Shown: positions 35,266 to 45,736, numbered from the stretch's first letter. The stretch is 64,000 nucleotides of DNA from Hyphomicrobiaceae bacterium (GCA_022844225.1 JALHMC010000006.1:62001-126000), one strand, 5' to 3'. Made by a program: numbers and translations. The notes: generated by a model from the sequence alone, not told the origin.

Positions 35266-35613
35266 TCAGATCGAAAAGCTCGTTCCGCAGCCACACGCCG
35301 CCGTCGCCTGAGGGTTGTTGACGCGGAACGATGACCCGATCAGATCGTCTACGAAATCGATCTCGGACCCAGCCAGATAGGCGATCGACACGGAATCGAT
35401 CACCACCAGCGCTCCGTCGCGCTCCACGACAAGGTCGTCACCCTCAGGGCCGGCCACGAGGTCGAGTTTGTACTGGAACCCCGAACAACCACCCCCTTCG
35501 ACCTGTACGCGCAGCACGGGCCGAGCTGGATCCGCAGCCGCTAGCTCACCTAGCCGCTCGGCAGCGCGCTTTGTCATCGTGATGTCGGAGCCCGGCGCAA
35601 GTGTCTCGGTCAT
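35266..35613 (-). CDS. erpA: Iron-sulfur cluster insertion protein, HesB/IscA family
   Basis: 115-aa A-type Fe-S carrier from ATG 35613. The three cluster-binding cysteines are C43 (GGGCSGFQY) and C107/C109 (AACGCGTSF). The motif IDFVDDLIGSSFRVNNPQA is typical. The ORF-track start at 35787 is too long. The ErpA-next-to-dGTPase arrangement, here divergent, is well conserved in Hyphomicrobiales. ErpA is the best name by synteny, but IscA-type members share the same motifs. Confidence 0.92.
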   Translation of the reverse strand: MTETLAPGSDITMTKRAAERLGELAAADPARPVLRVQVEGGGCSGFQYKLDLVAGPEGDDLVVERDGALVVIDSVSIAYLAGSEIDFVDDLIGSSFRVNNPQATAACGCGTSFSI

Positions 35614-35778
35614 GGCTGGCCTGCTGTGGTTCGGCGATCGATGAGTGGCGGGATGGGCGGTACACAAGTGCAGCAACGCGCTTTGACTGTAGTTAGATAA
35701 GCGGCTTGGTCGCTGAGTCAAATGGCGCGGGCCGGAATCGCTGTTATTAGGGGTCGCGTCTCGTCTTGGAGCCCGGCC

Positions 35779-36981
35779 ATGCAGCACTCGTCGGAGATCT
35801 GGTCGCCTCGTCCCCGCAATTTAGCACCCTGGGCGGCCGACCCGGCGGCCTCGCGAGGCCGCCTGCATCCTGAGGCCGGGTGCCCGATGCGCACGCCGTT
35901 TCAGCGTGATCGGGACCGGATCGTGCACGCAACGGCCTTCCGGCGGCTGAACTACAAGACGCAGGTCTTCCTGCTCCACGAAGGAGACCATTACCGGAGC
36001 CGGCTGACCCATACCCTCGAGGTCGCGCAAATTGCGCGCGCCATTGCACGGCAACTTGGCCTCGACGAGGATCTTGCCGAGGCGCTTGCGCTCGCCCACG
36101 ACTTGGGCCACCCGCCGTTCGGTCACGCCGGCGAGCGCGCGCTGGATCGGGCGCTAACGGCGATCGGTGGTTTCGATCACAACGCCCAGAGCCTACGCGT
36201 AATCACACGACTGGAGCGCAAGTACTGGGACTTCGACGGACTCAATTTGACGTTTGAGACGCTCGAAGGGCTCGTGAAGCATAATGGGCCGCTCGATGGC
36301 GCTCGCCAGCCGCTGCTTGCCGAGGCGCTCGCCGACGCCGGTCTAACGGGGCGTTTGGACGAAGCCCTGGAAGCGCCCGCCGAGGCGCAATGTGCCGCTA
36401 TCGCTGACGATATCGCCTACAACAATCACGATATCGACGATGCCTTGCGGGCAGGCCTCGTAAGCCTCGATGATCTGGCAACCGTGCCGATCGTGGGCTA
36501 TTTCGCACGGGGGGCAGCGGAGCGCTCGGGCAGCGGCGACGCACGGCGGGCCGTCTACGAGATCAATCGGCGTATGATCACGGCCATGATCGAGGACGTG
36601 CTAGCCTCGAGCCGGAGTCGGATTGCCCGTCTCGAGCCGTCGTCGGCCGCCGATGTCCGTCGCGCCGGCGAGGCGATGGTTGCGTTCTCCAGCGAGATGC
36701 ATGGCGAACTCCAGGGCCTGCGGGCTTTTCTGTTCGGCCATGTTTACCGGCACGATCGCGTCATGCGGGTCATGCGCAACGCGGAGACCATCGTCACGGA
36801 CTTGTTCGAACGTTATACAACTGATCCGTTGTCGCTTCCGGGAGGCCGTGGCGAAGGGCTCGCTGCAGCCGGGGAGACGGCCCTCATCCGAGCCGTCGCC
36901 GATTTCATCGCCGGCATGACAGATCGCTTTGCCATCGCCGAACACCGTCGCCTGTTTGACCTGACCCCCGATCTCGGCTAG
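35779..36981 (+). CDS. dgt: Deoxyguanosinetriphosphate triphosphohydrolase-like protein
   Basis: 400-aa HD-domain hydrolase that cleaves dGTP or related dNTPs. ATG 35779 with TTGGAG eight bases upstream gives the usual alphaproteobacterial N-terminus; the ORF-track start at 35722 adds 19 residues. Features in order: [36 protein letters not shown] (metal His78), [17 protein letters not shown] (H107-D108), [11 protein letters not shown], and [17 protein letters not shown]. It probably begins the operon with argS, the SPOR protein and nagZ. Confidence 0.94.
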   Translation: MQHSSEIWSPRPRNLAPWAADPAASRGRLHPEAGCPMRTPFQRDRDRIVHATAFRRLNYKTQVFLLHEGDHYRSRLTHTLEVAQIARAIARQLGLDEDLAEALALAHDLGHPPFGHAGERALDRALTAIGGFDHNAQSLRVITRLERKYWDFDGLNLTFETLEGLVKHNGPLDGARQPLLAEALADAGLTGRLDEALEAPAEAQCAAIADDIAYNNHDIDDALRAGLVSLDDLATVPIVGYFARGAAERSGSGDARRAVYEINRRMITAMIEDVLASSRSRIARLEPSSAADVRRAGEAMVAFSSEMHGELQGLRAFLFGHVYRHDRVMRVMRNAETIVTDLFERYTTDPLSLPGGRGEGLAAAGETALIRAVADFIAGMTDRFAIAEHRRLFDLTPDLG

Positions 36982-37052
36982 GCCGCGTGTGCTGTTTTGA
37001 CGCCAAGCCGGGCCCGAAGTGGCTCGGCCGGCCGCCTGCCCCGAGGAGACGC

Positions 37053-38813
37053 ATGAACGCCCTGGCGACGATCGAAGCACGGATTGCAGCCGCGCTCGAG
37101 ACCCTGAAGAGCGACGGTACGCTGCCGCCCGATCTCGACACCGCCAACGTCGACCTCGAGCCGACCCGCGACGCGGCCCACGGCGATCTCGCCTCGAATG
37201 CGGCCATGGTCCTCGCCAAGCCAGCCAGGAAAAAGCCACGCGACATCGCGGATGCTCTGAAGGCGATTATCGAGAAGGACCCGCTGGTGGCATCGGCAGA
37301 CGTCGCCGGGCCCGGTTTTCTCAATCTACGGCTGCATCCAGAGGCGTGGCAGCGTGTCGTCGCCGAGGTGTTGACCGCCGGAGGCGACTTTGGCCGCGCC
37401 GACATCGGCAAGGGCGAGGCGGTCAACGTCGAATACGTCTCCGCCAATCCCACTGGCCCGATGCACGTTGGGCACTGCCGAGGCGCCGTGTTCGGCGATG
37501 CGCTGGCCAATCTGCTCGCATTCGCGGGATGGAAGGTGACGCGCGAGTACTACATCAACGATGCCGGTGCCCAAGTCGATGTGCTGGCTCGATCCGCCTA
37601 CCTTCGCTACCTCGAAGCCATGGGCGAGGAAATCGGCGAGATTCCTGAAGGTCTCTATCCCGGAAGCTACCTCGTGCCCGTCGGTGAGAAGCTCGCTTGG
37701 GAGCATGACACCGTTTTTCAATCGCTGACGGAGGATGACTGGCTGCCGTTCGTCCGCTCGTTCGCGATCGACGAGATGCTGGCCATGATTCGCGACGATC
37801 TGGCGGCCCTCAACATCCGCCATGACGTCTTCTTCTCGGAGCGATCTCTCACTTGGGGCGGACGCGATGAGGTGGCCGAGACGATCCGAGAATTGCGCGA
37901 GCGGGGCCTGGTCTTCGAGGGGCGCCTCGAGAAGCCGAAGGGCCACGACGCCGAGGAATGGGAGGACCGGGAGCAAACGCTGTTCAAAGCAACCGCGTTC
38001 GGAGATGACGTCGATCGTGCGTTGATGAAGTCCGACGGTTCCTACACCTATTTCGCTGCGGACATGGCTTACCATCACAATAAGCTCGCCCGTGGTTTTC
38101 GCCATCTGATCAATGTCTTCGGTGCTGACCATTCAGGCTACATCAAGCGTATGCAGGCCGCAGTGAAGGCGCTGTCCGGCGGACAGGCCGATCTCGACAT
38201 CAAGGTCTGTCAGCTCGTCCGGCTCTTGCGTGCCGGTGAGCCGGTCAAGATGTCGAAAAGGGCGGGCACGTTCGTCACCTTGCGAGAGGTCGTCGACGAG
38301 GTCGGGCGGGATCCGGTCCGCTTCATGATGCTCTACCGGAAGAATGACGCGACCCTGGATTTCGATCTGGCTAAGGTTGTGGAGCAATCGAAGGACAATC
38401 CTGTCTTCTACGTCCAGTATGCCCATGCACGAGCCTGCTCGGTGCTCCGGAACGCACAGGAAGCGTTGCCGGGGACGGACCTCGGGGCGTCGGCGTTGGC
38501 GAAGGCTGACCTCGGCCGTCTCGACGATCGCGGCGAACTCGAGCTGCTGCGGCGGATGGCGCTTTGGCCTGGAGTGGTCGCTGGTGCGGCGCGGGTGCAT
38601 GAGCCGCATCGCATCGCGTTCTACTTGTACGAACTGGCGTCTCTGTTCCATGGACACTGGACAAGAGGCACTGATTCGCCACATTTGCGATTTATACGTG
38701 CAGAAGATCCAGGGCTCACCTTGGCACGACTGGCCATGGTTCGAGCTTGTGCACAGGTGATTGCGACCGGGCTCGAAGTCCTTGGCGTCGAGGCGCCGCC
38801 AGAAATGCGATAA
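37053..38813 (+). CDS. argS: Arginyl-tRNA synthetase
   Basis: 586-aa class Ia synthetase that charges tRNA-Arg. ATG 37053 has GAGGAGAC upstream. It shows the N-terminal Add1 domain, the HIGH motif as HVGH within [19 protein letters not shown] (residues about 131-149), the KMSK motif in [16 protein letters not shown] (near residue 400), and a C-terminal DALR anticodon-binding domain ending [10 protein letters not shown]. Length is normal. It lies 72 bases after dgt. Confidence 0.97.
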   Translation: MNALATIEARIAAALETLKSDGTLPPDLDTANVDLEPTRDAAHGDLASNAAMVLAKPARKKPRDIADALKAIIEKDPLVASADVAGPGFLNLRLHPEAWQRVVAEVLTAGGDFGRADIGKGEAVNVEYVSANPTGPMHVGHCRGAVFGDALANLLAFAGWKVTREYYINDAGAQVDVLARSAYLRYLEAMGEEIGEIPEGLYPGSYLVPVGEKLAWEHDTVFQSLTEDDWLPFVRSFAIDEMLAMIRDDLAALNIRHDVFFSERSLTWGGRDEVAETIRELRERGLVFEGRLEKPKGHDAEEWEDREQTLFKATAFGDDVDRALMKSDGSYTYFAADMAYHHNKLARGFRHLINVFGADHSGYIKRMQAAVKALSGGQADLDIKVCQLVRLLRAGEPVKMSKRAGTFVTLREVVDEVGRDPVRFMMLYRKNDATLDFDLAKVVEQSKDNPVFYVQYAHARACSVLRNAQEALPGTDLGASALAKADLGRLDDRGELELLRRMALWPGVVAGAARVHEPHRIAFYLYELASLFHGHWTRGTDSPHLRFIRAEDPGLTLARLAMVRACAQVIATGLEVLGVEAPPEMR

Positions 38814-38859
38814 TAATGACCGAATCGGGCGGTTCTGAACTCGGTGAGGGAGTTACAAT

Positions 38860-40704
38860 ATGGCTGGGTCGAACGGCTCACCTGCACAAAGAGGCGATCA
38901 CGCGGCGCAGTGGCCGGCAGAGACCGACGAGCAGGCGAGGGCCCTCGAGCTCGAGCGTTGGCATCAGTATCAGGCCCAGCAGCGCGCCTACCAGCAGTCA
39001 CAGCACGGTTATGCAGCTCCCGCTGGCTATCCGCAGCCGGGACACGGCGAGCCCGCTCACGCGCCCCATGGATATGCCCAACCTCACGCACAGGATCCTC
39101 ACGGGTCGATGCCGCGTAATCCGTTCGAGGCGCAGGGCTATGTCGAAGGTGCCGGGGGGCCTCCACCGTCCGGCCATTTCGCCCCTCAGTTCGAGCGCTA
39201 TGCGCCCCAACAGCCGTCATCGCACGGCCACTTCGATCCGCGGGTCCATCACGATCCGCACGCTTATCAGGCTGGCATGGCTGAGGCCCCCCCTCCGCCG
39301 ATTCACGATCCCTTCGATCCGCACCGCGCGCCGCCCCAGTTCGATCCCCAGCACGGCTATGCGCCATCCCAGCAGCAGCCGCCATTCCAAGGTCATCACG
39401 ATCAGCGCGGCGATCTGCAGCATTGGGATCTATCGCATTACCAGCCGGGGCAAATTCCGCAGGGTTATGCACAGCCGGGGCATCTCACGCAGCCGGCCCA
39501 TCCTGAATGGCAACAGCAGCAGGGCGGTCACGAACCGGCTTGGCAACAGCCGCAGCATGGTCACGCCCAATGGCAGCACCCCGACGCCGCTCACGGCCTG
39601 CAACCCTATGACGGGGGCGCACCGGGGCACTATCCGCCGAACCAGCTCGATCCGGGCTACGATCCGCGCGGGGCGCACGAGGCTGGTGCGGACATCGATG
39701 AGATGGATGCACCGGAAGAGCCCCGGCGCGGTCCCGGTACCGTGCTTGTCGTGAGCATGCTCGTTGGAGCTATCGTTGTCGGTGGCGGCTTGGCCTTCGC
39801 CTACAAGCAATTCGGCGGTGGTGGCAAAACGTCGGCGAACGTCGCTGAGATCAAGCGCCAGACCACGCCCGAGAAAGTCCGTCCGGTCGATCCGGGTGGC
39901 AAGACGATCGAGCACAGCGACAAGAAATTCCTCAATCGTCTCGCTTCGGACTCGCCTGCGAGCGATCAGCGCCAGAGCGATATTGAAGGCGCGACCAAGA
40001 AGGTGTCCACGATCCCGATCGTGGTCAACCGGGATGGCTCACTGTCTCCGCAACCGGCGACAAGCGCTCCGGAAGTGCCGAGTTCCGGTGTGCCTGGTTT
40101 GCTGATCGATGGATTGGGGCCACCGCCGGTGCCGGTCGCGCAGTTACCCCGGTTGCGAGGCAACGCGGCCTCGGAGCCGGCAGTGACGCAGACCGCCTCG
40201 CGGTTGCCACCGCCTCCACCTGCACCGCCGACGGCGCCGACAGCTCGGGCCGCGCCCCGCGTGGCCGACCTTCCGTTGCCGAAAGTCACCAACAGTCCAC
40301 CTCCGGTCACTGCCGCCGTTGAAAGGGCAGCGACAGCGCGGCCGGAGCGTGATGATTTCCTGTCGCAGAGGGACTCGACTGCAACGGCCGGAGCGAGTGG
40401 GCTCGGTGCGCCGGCAGCGGCGCCGCGCAAGCCGGCACCGGCGGCAAGCACGAGTGGCTACGTCGCCGTGCTCGCCTCCAAGCGCAGTCGCCAGGATGCG
40501 CTCAACACGTTCGCCGACCTGCACTCCCAGTATCCCGACATCCTCGGCGGCATCACGCCTGACGTGCGAGAGGCGAACTTGGGCGACAAAGGCGTCTGGT
40601 ATCGCCTGATTGGCGGACCGCCCGGCTCTCGTGAGGCGGCGCGCTCGATCTGCGTAAAGCTCAAGGCTAAGGGTATGAAGGACTGCTGGCCGGTTGCCTA
40701 CTGA
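38860..40704 (+). CDS. SPOR-domain protein with long His/Gln/Pro-rich N-terminus
   Basis: 614 aa. Residues 1-290 are low complexity: Gln, His, Pro, Tyr and Gly in loose repeats such as HGYAPSQQQPPFQGHHD and PAWQQPQHGHAQWQH. One membrane helix follows (VLVVSMLVGAIVVGGGLAFA, about 293-312), then a Pro/Ala-rich periplasmic linker, then a SPOR domain from about residue 533 (GYVAVLASKRSRQDALNTFA, ending CVKLKAKGMKDCWPVAY). SPOR domains bind denuded peptidoglycan at division sites. The adjacent nagZ fits a cell-wall context. The cytosolic tail is unusually long. Confidence 0.88.
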   Translation: MAGSNGSPAQRGDHAAQWPAETDEQARALELERWHQYQAQQRAYQQSQHGYAAPAGYPQPGHGEPAHAPHGYAQPHAQDPHGSMPRNPFEAQGYVEGAGGPPPSGHFAPQFERYAPQQPSSHGHFDPRVHHDPHAYQAGMAEAPPPPIHDPFDPHRAPPQFDPQHGYAPSQQQPPFQGHHDQRGDLQHWDLSHYQPGQIPQGYAQPGHLTQPAHPEWQQQQGGHEPAWQQPQHGHAQWQHPDAAHGLQPYDGGAPGHYPPNQLDPGYDPRGAHEAGADIDEMDAPEEPRRGPGTVLVVSMLVGAIVVGGGLAFAYKQFGGGGKTSANVAEIKRQTTPEKVRPVDPGGKTIEHSDKKFLNRLASDSPASDQRQSDIEGATKKVSTIPIVVNRDGSLSPQPATSAPEVPSSGVPGLLIDGLGPPPVPVAQLPRLRGNAASEPAVTQTASRLPPPPPAPPTAPTARAAPRVADLPLPKVTNSPPPVTAAVERAATARPERDDFLSQRDSTATAGASGLGAPAAAPRKPAPAASTSGYVAVLASKRSRQDALNTFADLHSQYPDILGGITPDVREANLGDKGVWYRLIGGPPGSREAARSICVKLKAKGMKDCWPVAY

Positions 40705-40709
40705 CGCCG

Positions 40710-41726
40710 ATGCGAGCATCTCTCATCATAGGCGTAGCCGGTCTCACCCTGACCGGGGACGAGCGCCGTCTCTTGGCCCGGTCTCGGCCGGCCGGCATCA
40801 TCCTGTTCGCACGCAATATCGCATCGGCGGATCAGACGCGCGCACTGGTCGCCGAGGTCAAGGCCGCTGTCGAGAGCGAACAAATGCTCGTCCTCGTCGA
40901 CCAGGAGGGCGGCCGCGTCCAGCGGATCAAACCACCGCTCGCCTCTCTGCTCCCGCCCGCCGCGGCCTACCTCGCCCATTTCGAGGGCGACTTGACTGCC
41001 GCGGCTGACGCGGCCCGGAGCGTCGCGAGGTTGCTCGCCGACGAGCTTCGCTCCTTGGCAATCAACACCGACTGCGCGCCGGTGCTCGACGTGCCCGTTC
41101 CCGGCGCTCACGGGATCATCGGCAACCGCGCTTTCGCGACCAATGTGAACGACATCATCGCTCTGGGTCGTGCCTTCGCGGCGGGCCTCATGGACGGCGC
41201 GATTTTGCCGGTAATGAAGCACATACCGGGACACGGCCGCGCGCTCGCTGACAGTCATCTGGAACTTCCCGTCATCGACGCAACCCAAGCTACCCTTGAG
41301 ACGAGTGATCTCGTCCCGTTCCGCGCGCTCGCCGATCTTCCGGCTGCCATGACAGCCCACGTCGTCTTCAAGGCGCTCGATCCCGCTGCTCCGGCCAGCA
41401 CCTCACGCCACGTCATTGAAGAGATTGTTCGCGGGCGATGCGGTTTCGCGGGACTTCTCATGAGCGATGATCTCGGCATGAAGGCGCTGAGCGGATCATT
41501 CGCTGAGCGGACCCGCGCGGTTCTCGCGGCCGGTTCCGATCTGGCGCTACATTGCAGCGGCAACTTCGAAGAGATGACGGCTGTTGCTGGCGCTGCCCCC
41601 ACCATGCAAGGCATCGCGCTCCAACGGTTCGAGACGGCATTTGCCGTCACGACCCGGACACCTGTGCCCTACGATCGGGCCAAAGCCGGTGCGGTGCTCG
41701 AGGCACTCGTCGCCCGTGTCGCCTGA
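40710..41726 (+). CDS. nagZ: Beta-N-acetylhexosaminidase NagZ
   Basis: 338-aa family 3 glycoside hydrolase for peptidoglycan recycling. It cleaves GlcNAc from anhydromuropeptides in the cytoplasm. Motifs are RPAGIILFARNI, LVDQEGGRVQRI, the acid/base KHIPGHGRA at about 170-178, and the nucleophile region SDDLGMKAL with D253/D254. There is no signal peptide, as expected. It starts six bases after the SPOR gene. Confidence 0.95.
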   Translation: MRASLIIGVAGLTLTGDERRLLARSRPAGIILFARNIASADQTRALVAEVKAAVESEQMLVLVDQEGGRVQRIKPPLASLLPPAAAYLAHFEGDLTAAADAARSVARLLADELRSLAINTDCAPVLDVPVPGAHGIIGNRAFATNVNDIIALGRAFAAGLMDGAILPVMKHIPGHGRALADSHLELPVIDATQATLETSDLVPFRALADLPAAMTAHVVFKALDPAAPASTSRHVIEEIVRGRCGFAGLLMSDDLGMKALSGSFAERTRAVLAAGSDLALHCSGNFEEMTAVAGAAPTMQGIALQRFETAFAVTTRTPVPYDRAKAGAVLEALVARVA

Positions 41727-41799
41727 ATCAGTATAGACTGGTGGGCGAATGTCTCGGTGTTCCCGAGACTTGGGCGAGCTGAGGCTCGGTGGAGCAGCG

Positions 41800-42672
41800 A
41801 TGATCGGCGACGAGCGTCGGGATTTGAACGGAGAATGGCAGGCCGCCCAGCCGGCCCGCAGTTCCGCTTCTGCCGATCCTTGGGGCGACACTGCCGACGA
41901 TCGCGCCCCGGACGAGGTGCTGATCGTCGACCTCGCCGGTTTCGAGGGCCCACTCGATCTGCTCCTGGCGCTCGCGCGAACCCAGAAGGTCGACCTCGCC
42001 CAGATCTCAGTCCTGCGGCTCGTCGAGCAGTATCTGGAATTCATCGCCCGAGCGCAGACGCTACGCATCGAACTCGCGGCCGACTATCTCGTCATGGCCG
42101 CTTGGCTGGCGTTCCTGAAGTCGCGCCTTCTCTTGCCCCGCGAGGAGAAGCAGGGAGACGAGATCAGTCCGGATGAACTGGCGGCACGGCTGCATTTCAG
42201 GCTGCAGCGGCTTCAGGCGATGCGCCAGGCAGCGGCCCATCTGTTCACACGCCAACGCCTCGGCCGGGATGTCTTTCCGCGCGGTATGCCCGAGGGAACC
42301 CGCACCATCCGCGAGCGTCAGTACTCGGCCGGGATCTACGACCTGATCAAGGCCTATGCCGACCAGCGCAAGCGGACCACGGTGAAGCGCGCGCACATCG
42401 TCCGCCGGCGCGTGGTGTGGTCGATCAAGGATGCCCGGCAGCGTCTCGAGCGGCTCGTCGGTCAGTCGGCGGGCGGCTGGGTTCAGCTCGATCTCTTCTT
42501 GCACCAGTACATGCCGGCTGCCGAACTGAGCCGAACCGCGCTGGCGAGTTCCTTCGGAGCCACGCTCGAAATGGCTCGGGAGGGACTGATCGAGATACGG
42601 CAGGACGCCGCCTTCGCACCGATCGAGATGCGGCGGCGCGCCCCTGAGGACGGCAAGGCTGGTGGGAATTGA
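41800..42672 (+). CDS. scpA: Segregation and condensation protein A (kleisin)
   Basis: 290-aa kleisin subunit of the SMC-ScpAB condensin. ATG 41800 with GGTGGAG upstream is chosen; the ORF-track start at 41749 adds 17 residues. The N-terminal SMC-neck helix region LAGFEGPLDLLLALARTQKV and LAADYLVMAAWLAFLKSRLL is well conserved, and the C-terminal winged helix ends FGATLEMAREGLIEIRQDAA. It is directly upstream of scpB. Confidence 0.95.
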   Translation: MIGDERRDLNGEWQAAQPARSSASADPWGDTADDRAPDEVLIVDLAGFEGPLDLLLALARTQKVDLAQISVLRLVEQYLEFIARAQTLRIELAADYLVMAAWLAFLKSRLLLPREEKQGDEISPDELAARLHFRLQRLQAMRQAAAHLFTRQRLGRDVFPRGMPEGTRTIRERQYSAGIYDLIKAYADQRKRTTVKRAHIVRRRVVWSIKDARQRLERLVGQSAGGWVQLDLFLHQYMPAAELSRTALASSFGATLEMAREGLIEIRQDAAFAPIEMRRRAPEDGKAGGN

Positions 42673-42755
42673 TTGCGGGTTAGGTACGTGTTGCGTGACG
42701 GAGCTTGCGATTGGCTAGGGCACCCAGAGATAGGGCCGGAGACGGGGGAGCAGGC

Positions 42756-43616
42756 ATGGAACGGCCGAACCGCGAGATTTATGAGGCAACGGACACCCGT
42801 CACGCCACGCGGCAGGAGAGCGCGGCCAACGACTCGCACCCCGATATTGTGCCGATCGCAAAATCCGGCCGTCGTGGGCGCAAACTCCCGGCCAACGTAG
42901 CGGCGCTGCCGTCCGCCGACCGGGGCGAGGCACTGCGTATCGTCGAAGCGCTCCTGTTCGCGGCCTCAGAGCCATTGGACGAGGCCTTTCTCGCCAGACA
43001 CCTTCCTGCCGACGCCGATGTCGGCGCACTCCTTGCCGAAGTGCAGGGCTTTTACGCCGGTCGCGGCGTCAATCTGGTCCGTGTCGCCGGAAAATGGGCG
43101 TTCCGCACCGCCAGCGATCTGGCCTATCTCCTGGAGCGGCACGCACTTGAGGAAAAGCGCCTGTCCCGCGCCGCCCTCGAGACGCTGGCCATCGTCGCCT
43201 ACCATCAGCCTGTGACCCGCGCAGAGATCGAGGAGATCCGCGGCGTCGAGACGTCCAAAGGCACGATCGACATCCTTCTGGAGACGGGCTGGGTTCGGCC
43301 ACGCGGCCGCCGACGCGCACCGGGCAAGCCGATCACCTTCGGCACCACGGCGGCATTTCTCGATCATTTCGGGCTCGAGTCGATCAAGGATCTGCCGGGC
43401 CTCGCGGACCTGAAGAGCGCCGGCCTCCTCGATTCGACCTTGCCGCCCGGCTTTCAGGTGCCAAGTCCGACGGACGTGGCTGCCCTGATGCCTGACGAGT
43501 TGCCGCTGGAGATTGCCGAGGAGGCCGAGCAGGCCGAGCTCACCTTCGAAGCAGACGACACTGAGGCCGAGACGCCCATCGACGACGGCGATGCCGATGC
43601 GGGTCCACGCTCATGA
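42756..43616 (+). CDS. scpB: Segregation and condensation protein B
   Basis: 286-aa partner of ScpA, with two winged-helix domains. ATG 42756 has GGGGGAG upstream. Clear motifs are IVEALLFAASEPLDEAFLAR, LSRAALETLAIVAYHQPVTR and EEIRGVETSKGTIDILLETG, then GKPITFGTTAAFLDHFGLES. The last 50 residues form an acidic Glu/Asp-rich tail, common in alphaproteobacterial ScpB. The tatA gene that usually follows in Hyphomicrobiales is absent. Confidence 0.95.
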   Translation: MERPNREIYEATDTRHATRQESAANDSHPDIVPIAKSGRRGRKLPANVAALPSADRGEALRIVEALLFAASEPLDEAFLARHLPADADVGALLAEVQGFYAGRGVNLVRVAGKWAFRTASDLAYLLERHALEEKRLSRAALETLAIVAYHQPVTRAEIEEIRGVETSKGTIDILLETGWVRPRGRRRAPGKPITFGTTAAFLDHFGLESIKDLPGLADLKSAGLLDSTLPPGFQVPSPTDVAALMPDELPLEIAEEAEQAELTFEADDTEAETPIDDGDADAGPRS

Positions 43617-43891
43617 CCGCCGGCCCAGCTCGTGAGGCCATTTCTGAGAGACCGTCGTACGGCGTCGTGTTGCTGTCGATCGCGATAGCGCACGCCCGAC
43701 GCTTGAAACGGCCGTTGGGGGCGCTCGTGAGCCGGTTGGCCCTGGCCGTAGCCCTCACCCTGGCAGCCAGCCTTCTGGCCCCGATCCTGGCGAATGATGC
43801 GGGCCCCGTGGACGTCGAGCGGATGAAACCTGGTCCGTCCTGGAGCTTGCCGGTTGCGTCTTGCCGACGCCTGGGGCATCCCCACATGTAG
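43613..43891 (+). CDS. Uncertain ORF overlapping the scpB stop
   Basis: 92 codons begin with an ATGA overlap of the scpB stop. One hydrophobic stretch is present (LVSRLALAVALTLAASLLAP, about residues 38-57), preceded by a basic segment (HARRLKRPLG). I recognise no family, and the last third looks non-natural. It fills most of the 338-base gap between scpB and prfC, where no other signal is visible. Either a real small membrane protein coupled to scpB or a chance frame; opposite-strand frames here look no better. Confidence 0.3.
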   Translation: MTAGPAREAISERPSYGVVLLSIAIAHARRLKRPLGALVSRLALAVALTLAASLLAPILANDAGPVDVERMKPGPSWSLPVASCRRLGHPHM

Positions 43892-43954
43892 AGCGTCACC
43901 GCGTGGATTGACGCGCGTCGACTTTGGCCTTTGTGCCATCCAAGGAGCTTCGAG

Positions 43955-45553
43955 ATGCTTGCAGACCCGTCGATCGGCGGATCGCTCGACAGTCAGGTCC
44001 GCCGTCGGCGCACGTTTGCGATCATCTCGCACCCGGACGCCGGCAAAACGACGCTGACCGAGAAGTTGCTGCTGTTCGGCGGCGCCATTCAGCTTGCGGG
44101 CCAGGTCAAGGCCAAGAAGGACAAGCGCAGCACGCGCTCGGACTGGATGGCGATCGAGCGCGCGCGCGGCATCTCGGTCGCAACGTCCGTCATGACGTTC
44201 GAGTACGGCGGCGCCGTCTTCAATCTGCTCGATACGCCGGGTCACGAAGATTTCTCCGACCATACGTACCGCACGCTGACGGCCGTCGATTCAGCGATCA
44301 TGGTCATCGATGGCGCACGTGGTATCGAGGCGCGAACCCGCAAACTGTTCGAGATCTGTCGTCTGCGCGACATCCCCATCATCACCTTCGTCAACAAAAT
44401 GGATCGCGAAAGCCGCGAGCCGCTCGAACTCCTCGACGAGATCGAGAAGACACTCGCCCTCGACACGGCGCCCATGGTCTGGCCGATCGGACGTGGCCGG
44501 GACTTCCGTGGCACGTTCGATCTTGCCGCCGCCCGCATCCGCCAGCTCGACCAGAGCGACGAAGGCGTGGTCGTGTCCGGCATCGACGATCCAATGATCG
44601 ACGAGTTGCTTGGCGCGGATCACACGGACCTCTGGCGCGAAGAAATGGGTCTCGTAGAGGGGGCTTGCGGACAGTTCGAGCTCGAAGCCTTCCGCCAGGG
44701 CACGCTCACACCTGTGTTCTTCGGCAGCGCACTCCGCAACTTCGGTGTGCGCGACCTGCTGGACGCGCTCATCGCCCATGCCCCGCCGCCCCGCAACCAG
44801 CCCGCCGAGCCGCGTCCGATCGTGGCGACCGAGCCGGGTATGACGGGGCTCGTTTTCAAAATCCAGGCGAACATGGACCCGGCCCACCGCGATCGCATCG
44901 CGTTCATGCGGGTGTGCTCGGGTAAGTTGACGCGTGGGATGAAGGTCAAGAATGTGCGGACTGGCCGAACGGTCGTCCTTCAGGCGCCGCAGTTCTTCTT
45001 CGCGCAGGACCGCTCCCTGGCCGAGGAAGCCTTCGCGGGCGATATCGTCGGCCTCCCGAACAAGGGCCTCTTCCGCATCGGCGACACGCTCACCGAGGGC
45101 GAGAACGTCACCTTCGTCGGCATCCCGAGCTTCGCGCCCGAGATCCTTCGCCGGGTGCGACTGGAGGATGCGATACGCGCCAAGAAGCTGCGCGAGGCAC
45201 TGGCTGAGATGGCGGAGGAGGGGGTCGTGCAGCTCTTCTCGCCGCTCGACGGTTCGCCGCCGATCGTGGGGGTCATCGGCGCTCTGCAGCTCGATGTGCT
45301 CGGTGATCGGCTGCAGAACGAGTACGGCCTCGCCATAGCGTTCGAGTCGGCGCCGTGCGATGCGCTGCGCTGGATCCTTGCCGACGACCCGAAGGAAATC
45401 GAGAAATTCGTCGCCAAGAGCCGAAATTCGGTCGCCGTCGACGTCGATGGCGATCACGTCTACCTGGCGCCGTCCGCCTTCTATCTGGACCTTGCAGTCG
45501 AACGTAATCCCGGCATCCGCTTTGCCGACATTAAGACCTCGACCGCACGCTAG
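43955..45553 (+). CDS. prfC: Peptide chain release factor 3
   Basis: 532-aa translational GTPase that recycles RF1/RF2 from the ribosome. ATG 43955 has AAGGAG upstream. G motifs: SHPDAGKTTLTEK at 25-37 (G1), GISVATSVMTFEY (switch I), DTPGHEDFSDHTYR (G3) and FVNKMDRESREP (G4). The RF3-specific ending includes LQLDVLGDRLQNEYGLAIAF. RF3 is patchily distributed in alphaproteobacteria. Confidence 0.96.
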   Translation: MLADPSIGGSLDSQVRRRRTFAIISHPDAGKTTLTEKLLLFGGAIQLAGQVKAKKDKRSTRSDWMAIERARGISVATSVMTFEYGGAVFNLLDTPGHEDFSDHTYRTLTAVDSAIMVIDGARGIEARTRKLFEICRLRDIPIITFVNKMDRESREPLELLDEIEKTLALDTAPMVWPIGRGRDFRGTFDLAAARIRQLDQSDEGVVVSGIDDPMIDELLGADHTDLWREEMGLVEGACGQFELEAFRQGTLTPVFFGSALRNFGVRDLLDALIAHAPPPRNQPAEPRPIVATEPGMTGLVFKIQANMDPAHRDRIAFMRVCSGKLTRGMKVKNVRTGRTVVLQAPQFFFAQDRSLAEEAFAGDIVGLPNKGLFRIGDTLTEGENVTFVGIPSFAPEILRRVRLEDAIRAKKLREALAEMAEEGVVQLFSPLDGSPPIVGVIGALQLDVLGDRLQNEYGLAIAFESAPCDALRWILADDPKEIEKFVAKSRNSVAVDVDGDHVYLAPSAFYLDLAVERNPGIRFADIKTSTAR

Positions 45554-45736
45554 GGCGGCACGGGAGGGAGCGTCCCCAGCGCGTGACGGTGGCTCAGCGC
45601 CAACCGCCATGCTATTGGCCTGAAAGGGAAAGCGGTCATTCAACTCGAGTAGCGGTTGTCCTATGTCGCATTTCGTCCGCCCTCTGCCGCCAGTTGCAGC
45701 CCGGGCCCTGATCGCAGACGTCTCGGGTCGGCCTTG

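Noticed and set aside
43540-43899. 119-codon minus-strand frame containing IDSNTTPYDGLS
   Set aside because: No ribosome-binding site and overlaps the real scpB end; no family recognised.
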